Of a stretch of 64,000 nucleotides of DNA, positions 40,497 to 48,600 are shown piece by piece (within the stretch, counting starts at the first letter, position 1; each line of letters opens with the position of its first letter). The notes beneath the pieces are model-generated. The model ran no database searches. It worked only from the letters and a program-made list of their open reading frames with translations, and was not told the DNA's origin. Where the stretch lies: positions 66,651,396 to 66,715,395 of the forward strand of contig OY757026.1 in assembly GCA_963580285.1 (NCBI GenBank). The letters are read 5' to 3'. A program made the position numbers and the translations under genes. The stretch is from Lucinisca nassula (Eukaryota > Mollusca > Bivalvia > Lucinida > Lucinidae).

Positions 40497-40754
40497 GAAA
40501 CTTGGTTTATTTTCATTTATCTTCAACTGGCCGTTGTGGAAAAAGCACTTCTGGTGAAACACTCTAATGTACATTTCATCAGCCTTGCCAAATTCAGCCC
40601 TGTTTTTGGATGAAACTTCCAGGACAAAGAGTTGATATTTGGCATGGGCACATTGGAATGACCTGTTTGCGATCAGTATATTTTCATCAAATGTTTGCTC
40701 AAATGGTGACGCTTTAAGCTTGAATTGAAAATGGCAGATATAGTTGAAATTCAT
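40497..40754 (-). other. Orphan open segment beside an A MITE
   Basis: The minus strand is open for about 85 codons, with protein-like runs such as CHFQFKLKASPFEQTFDENI and KADEMYIRVFHQKCFFHNG. No family is recognised. The frame then runs on into the A MITE. It could be a fragment of a real exon, or chance. Confidence 0.25.
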
Positions 40755-40888
40755 ACATTAGTTCTGTTCTAGGATATTAGTAGTTTCATGTGACCTCGTA
40801 TCACGTAGGCACCAACTTCATTTCATGGTAATGGTAACTTTCCACCATCCCCTTATTCAAGAAGGGCAGTTGGTTACTGACAAAATAA

Positions 40889-41059
40889 TACCGTAAAAAA
40901 AAAAAAAAATCAGACACCTTGAGGACTTGCCGTAGTTCTCCTAAAATTTTAACAAATCTGTTTCATGATCCAGCAAGGAGTAGAAAAGGGCAGAAGGAAT
41001 GGCAAAGGGTGTAGACTGTAGACCCTGATCAGACTGCTCCCAATACTTAGGACCATTAT
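40889..41059 (-). mobile_element. Family H MITE, one stem arm missing
   Basis: The right-arm sequence (TACCGTAAAAAAAAAAAAAA, CCAGCAAGGAGTAGAAAAGG) reaches GATCAGACTGCTCC and then jumps to CAATACTTAGGACCATTATA, the opposite end. The second stem arm and its flank are deleted. Confidence 0.7.
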
Positions 41060-41089
41060 ATAGTATGTATTGTACTGGTTAAGGGGAAT

Positions 41090-41310
41090 GGGCAGGTTTT
41101 TTCGCCATTTTCCAACTTTTGGGACTTCCTGTTCGCTTTTCTATAAGCCCTGTCCCACTGAAAAATGGGTCTACTCTTAAGAATTTGCTCCTCAGGAGCA
41201 AATTCTTTCCTTTAAGAGTTGACCCGTATTGGCATGGGAGACAAAAATACTTTTGCAGTAGTTACCTCCCCTGAAGGTGTTCCCATTTGCCTGAATAAGT
41301 CCTAATATAG
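41090..41310. mobile_element. Family Q hairpin element
   Basis: GGGTCTACTCTTAAGAATTTG then CTCCTCAGGAGCAAATTC then TTTAAGAGTTGACCC forms a stem of about 30 bp (41178-41232). GGGACTTCCTGTTCGCTTTTC is upstream and TTACCTCCCCTGAAGGTG downstream. The second copy at 43012 has the same centre but other outer words are rearranged. Confidence 0.6.
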
Positions 41311-41389
41311 GCATGTTATGTACCAGTTATTTCAGATCCTTCCAACTCGTACTAAGGAACTTTGACTTTCAGGTAACGAGAGTCAGCTG

Positions 41390-41648
41390 TATGTTGTGTG
41401 TACTCGTTAGAATTGCCTCAAAAAGGCAATTCTAACAAGTACCGTAACGATCCTAAGTATCATAGCCCTAAGCAGACTGCAGACGCAGATCAGACTGCTC
41501 CTGAAGGAGCAGTCTGATCAGGGTTACACTTTCCATTCTCTCTGCATCTTTTAGACTCCTTGCTGGATCGCGAAACAAATTTGTTAAAATTTTAGGAGAA
41601 TTACAGTAAGTTCCCAATGTGTCTGAATTTGTAGGATTTTTACGGTTT
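41390..41648 (+). mobile_element. G/J-type hairpin remnant joined to a family H MITE
   Basis: 41390-41440 is GTGTGTACTCGTTAGAATTG / CAATTCTAACAAGTAC. At that TA an H copy starts (TACCGTAACGATCCTAAGTA), with stem GATCAGACTGCTCCTGAAGG / AGCAGTCTGATC and right end AGGATTTTTACGGTTT. Confidence 0.7.
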
Positions 41649-41764
41649 CAAGCAAAAGTAAGACAATTATCCCTCAGTTATTTCCCATTATTCTGTATTT
41701 TAGAGGTATGGTTTAGTCTTTGAAACATAGTAAACACTCGAATATTGTTGAGGACAAAATCATG

Positions 41765-41973
41765 TACAGTAAAATTCCTATATGAAGACCACCTTTGGGA
41801 CTGTTCAAAAGTGGTCTTAAGACCACTTTTGAACAGTCCCAAAGGTGGTCCCTGACCAGAGGACATTGTAGGCAGAAAACACAAAGAAAGATTAAGTGTA
41901 GCCTTCAAAATAAGCTTTTCAAAGCAAAATTAGTCTTAATTCTAGCCGGTCGTAATAGCCGAATTTCACTGTA
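41765..41973 (+). mobile_element. Family E MITE
   Basis: TACAGTAAAATTCCTATATG and AGCCGAATTTCACTGTA, TA both sides. The hairpin GGGACTGTTCAAAAGTGGTC / GACCACTTTTGAACAGTCCC is perfect. Confidence 0.88.
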
Positions 41974-42169
41974 TACTGTATATCTGTTTTAAGTTGTTTT
42001 TTTTTTAGCTCACCAAGAGCCAAAGGCTCGGAGTGAGCTGATAGGATAGACAATGATCCATAGTTCTTGTTGTCGGGTCATTATCATCGTTTTTAAACGA
42101 CATCTCTTCTGAAACTACTGGTCCAAATGAAACCAAATTACATGTGGAGCTCCTTGGAGCAGGGGGATT

Positions 42170-42363
42170 TACAGTAAAATTCCTATATTAAGACCACCTT
42201 TGGGACTATTCAAAAGTGGTCTTAAAGACCGCTTTTGAACAGTCCCAAAGGTGGTCCCTGAGCAGAAAACACAAAGAAAGATTTAGTGTACCCTTCAAAA
42301 TAAGCTTTTTATAGCAGAATTAGTCATAATTTTAGGTGGTCTTAATAGAGACAATTCACTGTA
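42170..42363 (+). mobile_element. Family E MITE
   Basis: TACAGTAAAATTCCTATATT and AGAGACAATTCACTGTA with TA targets. The stem is GGGACTATTCAAAAGTGGTC / GACCGCTTTTGAACAGTCCC. Confidence 0.85.
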
Positions 42364-42621
42364 CAATTAATTTGTAAGGACTTGGTGACAAGACCAGTTT
42401 GGTCGCCATGCCCATATAATTATGGTAAAAACCTTTAAAATTCTTCTCAGAAATCGAACAGTAGATGACCTTGAATCTAAGGTTATTTAGCCTTGGGGAC
42501 TGACGACCCTATAAAGTGTGTTCAGATGATGACCCTTTGTTGACCTTGACCGTTGCAACAAAAAAACAGTTGTTGCTTTCAAACTAAATTGGCAGCAGTG
42601 ATTATCAGAGGGACTTTCTAC

Positions 42622-42805
42622 ACCTGCCCTTGCAAAGTGGTACGAGTGGGCCCGCCCATGAATATAAACCCTATTGGTTTCATTGCGCGGCAGGGATTGA
42701 GATGTCATTTTATCTCAGGGTCTGATAAAAGTCCCACAAAATTGGAAGCAAAATGACCTAAATAGGGTTGACGGGGACGTTAAACCTCAAATCAAACACA
42801 CAAAT
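42622..42805 (+). mobile_element. SINE-F, 5'-truncated
   Basis: It starts near CTGCCCTTGCAAAGTGGTAC and runs through TTCATTGCGCGGCAGGGATTG to GACGTTAAACCTCAAATC and ACACACAAA. Confidence 0.75.
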
Positions 42806-43011
42806 TTTCAGATGGATTTCTACTAAGCCATCATGGTCTGTTGGTAAAAATGGCCACCAGGGAGCAGAGCCCTTTTGGACCATTTTAGCTCTGGTGAGCG
42901 TAGTGGCCGATAGGCCTCCTGTTTTCAATAATTAATGGTATGTGTACATATTTAAATACAGAAACATCATTATTTTTGCTACATAAATGGTGAAAACCTA
43001 GAATACATTAA

Positions 43012-43222
43012 AGGGAATGGATACACCTACAGGGGATGCAACTCTTGTAAAAATGTCTTACCTCCCTTGTCAACAGGGGTCTATTCTTAATGGAAAGAAT
43101 TTGCTCCTCAGGAGCAAATTCTTTCCATTAAGAAAAGACCCCTTTTTTCGTAAGGGGCTTTATCAAAGGGAAAGGGAACAGGAAGCCCGAGAAGTTGTCT
43201 CCCTTGTCTCAGGTTTATACTT
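43012..43222. mobile_element. Family Q hairpin element, second copy
   Basis: GGGGTCTATTCTTAATGGAA, AGAATTTGCTCCTCAGGAGC, AAATTCTTTCCATTAAGAA, AAGACCCC form a stem of about 34 bp (43076-43143). The mirror is almost perfect. Confidence 0.7.
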
Positions 43223-43422
43223 TCCCCTTATTATAATTATTATTATTATTCTGTATGTAGATTCTATGTAGTAGAGTTTAAACTTTTTAAACGAATGAGA
43301 TACTAATGTTATATTGAAAAATGATAAATGAAATAATCATACTACAAAATATCTTTGTTCTTGTTTTTGTATTTCCTGTGCGCTGTTCCCTTTTGCCAAG
43401 CTTGCAAGTGTGCTCAGAATCA

Positions 43423-43869
43423 GAATTATGTCCCCCCACTGGAGGGGAGGACATGTTTTTGGTGTGGATCCCGTTTGCGTTGGCGTAACCTGTTTGAAGC
43501 ACTGTATCTCCTGAACCTATGGATGGATTCTGACCAAACTTGCATAGTTACATCATTAGGATGGGGAAAACAGTCATTAGGTTATGATGACCTTGACCTA
43601 ATTTTCAAGGTTACAGTTCCCCAAACCAGTCATTTAGGGGTCAAAAATGGCTTGTCTGCACTCTAGCTCATTAACGAATTAATTAAATTTAGTCAAACTT
43701 GGTACAATATATCATTACAACATTCTGCAGATTTGATTAGATTTTGGTGACCTTGACCTTTTCTTTCAAGATCACAGGACCCCCAAAACAGTCGATTTTG
43801 GGTTAAAATGTCGTCTGCACTCTAGCTTATTAAAGAATTGATGACCTTTAGTTAAACTTGGTACAATAC
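43423..43869 (+). mobile_element. Hairpin-headed element with two tandem units
   Basis: The head is TATGTCCCCCCACTGG / AGGGGAGGACATG. Two units with GACCTTGACC, CAGTCxxTTxxGGGxxxAAA, TGTCTGCACTCTAGCT and AACTTGGTACAATA follow at about 170-bp spacing. Confidence 0.65.
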
Positions 43870-43985
43870 ATAAATTGTCATTTTTCTATATAATCTACAC
43901 ATTTTTGGATATAACATGGTTGTTTAACTATCACAACTTCTGCTTCGGACCCCATTAATAGTGTTATAAAGAGGTGGTGGTGTAT
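43870..43985. mobile_element. Family P MITE, right half
   Basis: TGTCATTTTTCTATATAATC, ATAACATGGTTGTTTAAC and TTATAAAGAGGTGGTGGTGTA follow the P order. The left half is absent. Confidence 0.65.
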
Positions 43986-43997
43986 TACCGGATCTCT

Positions 43998-44158
43998 AGA
44001 AGCCTGTGTGGTGTAGTGGTTACGCTACTCCCCTTGTAAGCCAGGGGTCGCAGGATCGATCCTGGGTTTCTCCAGACTTTCGGATGTGTCTTTAAACCGA
44101 GGTCCTGTCTCCGTATGACCTTAACTGTTGGTGGAACGTAAAACTCAAACACTCACTC
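43998..44158 (+). mobile_element. SINE-T, reference copy with 14-bp duplication
   Basis: ATTACCGGATCTCT flanks it at 43984-43997 and 44159-44172. The head has A box TGGTGTAGTGG and B box GGATCGATCC at tRNA-like spacing. The tail is GGTGGAACGTAAAACTCAAA then (CACT)n. It is 161 bp. Confidence 0.92.
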
Positions 44159-44280
44159 ATTACCGGATCTCTGGCCTACCCTGCAACGGATACTATGACC
44201 ACTTCCCACAAAATCCAGGTAAGGCTTATTTATAGCTTTGCTTTTCTTTTCGCTCTGACGTCAAATGGCTGTGTACAGAT

Positions 44281-44572
44281 TTGTTTGTTTGATTTGAGGT
44301 TTAACGTCCCCGTCAACACTATTAAAGTCATTTTGGAGACATTGCTTCCATTTTGCGGGACTTTTACCCGACATTGAGATGAAATGACATCTCAAGCCCT
44401 GCCGCCCAATGAAACCAATAGGGTTTATAAGCATGGATGGGCCGAATCGCACCGCTTTGCCTGGGCAGGCTTAGAGCCTCTAAGCGGTTTCAGCGTGCGG
44501 GTCGGTTTCAGCTCTGCGTGGAAGCATTATGCAGCCCATATATTTCTTCAAGCCTCGATGGGCGGGGGCTAT
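44281..44572 (-). mobile_element. SINE-F, near full length
   Basis: The tail is at the left (TTGTTTGTTTGATTTGAGG) and the head at the right (TTCAAGCCTCGATGGGCGGG). All body blocks are present. ATTTGT at both ends may be the target duplication. Confidence 0.82.
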
Positions 44573-44730
44573 TTGTAAGCCATTGACTGGGCTCATGCTG
44601 GGACACAGACAAACAGTGTAGACCCACTTCGGACACCATGTAGACAAAGATCAGATAGATGCCACATTCAGTAATAAAAACATCCACCACTTGCATATTG
44701 TGATCAGTTTATTTTTAAATTGCCCATTGG

Positions 44731-44990
44731 TTAACCCTTAAGACGCCGAGAAAAACTTCATCTGAAAATGTCGTCTGCTTATGTCGTCTGCTGAATTTTT
44801 TTGCAAACTTTTTAAACCGGCAAACAACGTGGGCCCAGATCAGACGGCTCCAAAAGGAGCCGTCTGATCTGGGTCCACACTGTTTGCAAAAAAAAAAAAA
44901 ACAACAACAACAAAAAAAAAAAACCTTTTAAGGTAACCGGCAGACGGCAAAGCAGACGGCAGTTGTCGTGATTGGCATTTTATGGGTTAA
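44731..44990 (+). mobile_element. Family B MITE
   Basis: TTAACCCTTAAGACGCCGAG to GGCATTTTATGGGTTAA. The stem is GATCAGACGGCTCCAAAAGG / AGCCGTCTGATC, with matching changes on both arms. An A-rich (CAA)n stretch lies at 44889-44925. Confidence 0.85.
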
Positions 44991-45094
44991 ACTTTAGTTG
45001 TCAGTGATATTCACAGGGACATCAGATCAGCATATACAGTTTTTCGTTCTTTCTGAAGAAGGCTGCTGACCAAAATGTTTTATGAATGGATTTA

Positions 45095-45299
45095 TTAACC
45101 CTTATCCAGCTGAATATGACAACCCATACTTTTGCAAACAGTGAAGATCCCATGAAGATCCAGATCAAATGGCTGATCGGGATCTACACTTTGCCATGCA
45201 GGTTGTAAATTGAACATTAACATGATACCAAGTATTTTGATTGGTTGGTAGTCAGAAATGGGTGTGGCTTAATCCATTTTTCAGCAGGATAAGGGTTAA
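45095..45299 (-). mobile_element. Family A MITE
   Basis: TTAACCCTTATCCAGCTG and CAGCAGGATAAGGGTTAA. The core has GAAGATCCAGATCAAATGGC then GATCGGGATCTACAC; the second stem arm is shortened. Confidence 0.8.
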
Positions 45300-45328
45300 A
45301 TATATATTCAGATCTGCATCTTGTTATG

Positions 45329-45370
45329 TTTAACCCTTTTTGTACCAAATGGAATCTTCTACCTTATATA
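45329..45370 (+). mobile_element. Left part of a split family D MITE
   Basis: TTAACCCTTTTTGTACCAAA then GGAATCTTCTACCTTATATA matches the D left end and stops. The rest of the element is at 61130-61329. The 13 bases TCTACCTTATATA (45358-45370) recur at 61130-61142. Confidence 0.88.
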
Positions 45371-47099
45371 GCCCCGCGCCTGCCCGGGGGGTAGAAATAT
45401 GGCGGCTGCCTTCGGGAGTGTGGCAGAGTGGTAAGACCCCACCGAAAACAGTCCCATTGCCGAGACCACCCGGTGCCTCGAAATAGGTGGCTGCCTTCAG
45501 GTTCTGTGGCAGTTGGGTAAAAGCCTCCAACATACAGAACAATCGTCCGTTCGACCGGTGTAACAGTTTATCTTTACCCCCTGGGTAGCTTTACCCCCGG
45601 GGGTAAAGATATCCCGGGATATCTTTACCCCCACCCTGGATATCTTCACCCCCGGGGGTAAAGATATCCCAGCTGGGATATCTTTACCCCCGGGGGTAAA
45701 GCTAAACTGGCTAGGATATCTTTACCCCCACCCCAACTTTTGGGTATAAACTATTTTCTTAATGCCCAATTTCTTCATATATGTAAGTGAAGCAAGATAG
45801 TGGACTCGATGTTTCACTTTAACATTTTTTCATTTCAATCATGACTCGGACTAATAGGACTACCCTTAGTAAGAAATATGACCACATTATATGGGCAAAT
45901 GATTATTTAATACCTTCTTTTTTGTAAATTTTCTTTTTCAAAATGTTGCTTATGACAATCTTTCATAATCTTGCATTATCCCTGTCAGTCGTGAAATGGG
46001 TGGTGATGGTGAGTGGAAAGGCGGGGGTAAAGCTAAACTGGCCAGGATATCTTTACCCCCACCCAACTTTTGGGTATAAACTATTTTCTAAATGACCAAT
46101 TTCTTCTTATATGTAAGAGAAGCAAGATAGTGGACTCGATGTTTCACTTTAACATTTTTTGTTTCAATTGTGACTCGGACTTTTAGAACTACCCTTAGAA
46201 AGAAATATGACCATACTATAGAGGGAAATTATTATTTAATAACTTCTTTTTGTATATTTGCTTATTCAAAATGTCCCTTATGACAATCTTTCATAATCTT
46301 GCATTATCCTCATCAGTTGTGAAATGGGTGGTGGTGGTGAGTGGATAGGTGGGGGTAAAGATATCCTGGCGGGATATCTTTACCCCTTGGGGTAAAGCTA
46401 AACCGGCCAGGATATCTTTACCCCCACCCCAACTTTTGGGTATAAACTATTTTCTTAATGCCCAATTTCTTCTTATATGTAAGAGAAGCAAGATAGTGGA
46501 CTCGATGTTTCACTTTAACATTTTTCGTTTCAATCATGACTCAGACTAATAGAACTACCCTTAGTAAGAAGTATGACCATATTATAGAGACAAATGAGTA
46601 TTTAATAACTTCTTTTTGTATAGTCTTATTCAAAATGTCCCTTATGACAATCTTTCATAAACTTGCATTATCCCTGTCAGTTGTGAAATGGGTTGTGGTG
46701 GTGAGTGGAAAGGCGGGGGTAAAGCTAAACTGGCCAGGATATCTTTACCCCCACCCCAACTTTTGAGTATAAACTATTTTCTTAATGCCCAATTTCTTCT
46801 TATATGTAAGAGAAGCAAGAAAGTGGACTCGATGTTTCACTTGAACATTTTTTGTCTAATCATGACTCGGACAAACAGAACTAACCTTAGTAAGAAATAT
46901 GACCATATTATAGACACAGACAGACAGACAAACACTTTTATTTCTCTCAAGTCAAATACATGACATATGAGTAGTAACATATCAACATTACAGGCGGCAA
47001 ATGTTAATGTAAGGAGACTAGAGTGTTAGTTAAACATAATACATATAAATGAAGGCGACAGGTAAGTAGTATCGGCAGAATTAAGAAACGGGAGAATAT

Positions 47100-47305
47100 G
47101 AGAAGTAGAAAACGGAAGTATACATACAGACAAGTACGTTGTATAGGTAGTAGCAGTAACAATAGCAGTAGTGGCAGCAGTAGTAGTAATCATAGTAGTA
47201 GATGTAAAAGTATAGTAGAAGTGATACCATACCATACAGCAGATGATGATGATGATAATAATGATGGTGATGATGATGATGATGATGATGATGTTGATGA
47301 TGAAG
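47100..47305. repeat. (AGT)n and (GAT)n microsatellites
   Basis: Imperfect AGT/AGC repeats at 47144-47215 and GAT repeats at 47241-47302. Low-complexity open frames here (poly-Asp, poly-Ser, poly-Ile) are by-products. Confidence 0.9.
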
Positions 47306-47396
47306 AATGTGAGCAATGTGTTTGAATTAAGGAGAGTTCCGCATAATATCAGCTATGTCTCTTCACTAAAAACAAAGTCGTATGTACTGTTTACGA

Positions 47397-47722
47397 GGCG
47401 TAAAGGTGATCCATTCACGATTGCGGTCATGTTTTGCACGTGCATGACCATAGGTCACAAACGTTTTCTCAATTGGAACAGGCGGGTGATTGTGAATGGA
47501 TTACGTTTACATTTCTGTTAAATAAAGTAGTGTGCGGATATGAAAATTCAGTTTGTCATGCAAGGTAAGATAAATCCTGGCAGATCCACCACGCCGTCCC
47601 AGTCACCAGCTGAACGCACACCGAAGTTGATAAACAACCCTGTGAGCGTCCGACGGGAGACAACCGGGTCAGGCGATATTGAAAACATTCTACCAGACTT
47701 CATGGTCTTTCTTGGGAGGTGA
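47397..47722. other. Small inverted repeat and an open + strand segment
   Basis: GTAAAGGTGATCCATTCACG and GTGAATGGATTACGTTTAC bracket 47399-47516 as a 118-bp inverted-repeat element. After it, 47540-47722 is open on the + strand (MKIQFVMQGKINPGRSTTPS, then SPAERTPKLINN), Pro/Ser/Arg-rich. No family is recognised; it might be a LINE ORF1 start, but support is weak. Confidence 0.3.
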
Positions 47723-47949
47723 ATGTTTCAAAACAACGTTGACATTGTTGTATAGTGGTCTAGATATTACATAGGTGTCGATTGACTTCGCAGAGACATC
47801 TGCACCTTTGTTGTTTACAAATGTGGTAGTCAGGCTTGTCCTTGGATCGGCCTAATTAAAAAAATGTGTCTAGGCATTGAATGGGTTTTAGTGGTTCTAA
47901 TGAGCACACACAGTCCATCCCATAAAGCAGAAATAAGAATTAAAAAAAA

Positions 47950-48235
47950 AGGACATTACGTGAACAAGTCCGTGAAATGAACAACCCGAACCCCACTTTA
48001 TATAGAGAAAACTGAGGTTTACGGGGGTATATGTTATCTTCCCCTTCCCGCCGCAAGACATAGGCCGCGGGTACTCGCCGGAACCGCCTCATTTATGCAA
48101 TTCTAACGAGCACCCACAACCCATGTATGCAGCATTAATAAGAAAAATATCACGGATTTTCTTCAGAAAAGTAGCAGTTTTGGAGATGTGAAAAATGCAC
48201 TATGTCGCACGGGTGTGTTATTGCAATAGAAGAAA
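47950..48235. mobile_element. Family G MITE in the LINE 3' region
   Basis: ACCCCACTTTATATAGAG, GGTTTACGGGGGTATATG, GGGTACTCGCCGGAACCGCC and TTCTAACGAGCACCCAC then CAGTTTTGGAGATGTG follow the order of the 28580 copy. Several C/G changes are seen in the left arm. Confidence 0.7.
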
Positions 48236-48271
48236 GAAGGCATACCCCTACAGACGCCACTCTTTCCTATA

Positions 48272-48501
48272 TTAATCCATTTAGTACCAGAACCCCCAAA
48301 ACGGGCACCTCGGCAAATTGTGCAGGCCCAGATCAGACGCCGCAAAATGCGGCGTCCGATCAGGGCCTACAGTGTTGACAAAAAGTTAAGCCATTTTCTA
48401 AATAGATTCTGAAAGAAACCACAACCCGACACCCCTACATTTTGCAGTTGACTCCTGCTATATATAAGGAGGAAGATTCTATTTGGCACAAAAAGGGTTA
48501 A
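48272..48501 (-). mobile_element. Family D MITE inside the truncated LINE
   Basis: TTAATCCATTTAGTACCAG and GGCACAAAAAGGGTTAA. The stem is GATCAGACGCCGCAAAATGC / GCGGCGTCCGATC. The LINE sequence on either side (TACAGACGCCAC and GTGGCGTCTGTA) forms an inverted repeat, so the insertion is in the loop of a hairpin. Confidence 0.85.
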
Positions 48502-48600
48502 GTGGCGTCTGTAGGATGCCTACCATCCTAAATTGACAAAGGCGCCGGGGAGCAAACAGGCTCGCGTATATACGTCCGCTTTATCATGGATTTTAATTGT

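Larger units (their letters stand above)
42006..42930 (+). mobile_element. Hairpin-headed element containing E and SINE-F
   Basis: The head is TTTAGCTCACCAAGAGCC / GGCTCGGAGTGAGCTGATA. The end has TCTGGTGAGCGTAGTGGCC. Inside are an E MITE (42170-42363) and a truncated SINE-F (about 42622-42805). The core keeps AAACTACTGGTCCAAATG and ACCAAATTACATGTGGAGC. Confidence 0.7.

Noticed and set aside
43998..44158. tRNA gene candidate from A and B boxes
   Set aside because: There is no cloverleaf acceptor pairing, a 90-bp non-tRNA body follows, and target duplications flank the unit. It is a SINE.
757..45299. Many similar palindromes at spaced intervals, CRISPR-like at first sight
   Set aside because: The spacing is irregular, orientation is mixed, and each palindrome sits in a MITE with its own target duplication. 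The gene context is eukaryotic.
45371..45560. tRNA-like GTGGCAGAGTGGTAAGAC in the LINE 5' end
   Set aside because: The A-box similarity is short and no B box at proper spacing was found. It could be an internal promoter but support is too weak to list.
47026..47325. Poly-Ile, poly-Asp and poly-Ser open frames
   Set aside because: They are translations of (GAT)n and (AGT)n microsatellites.
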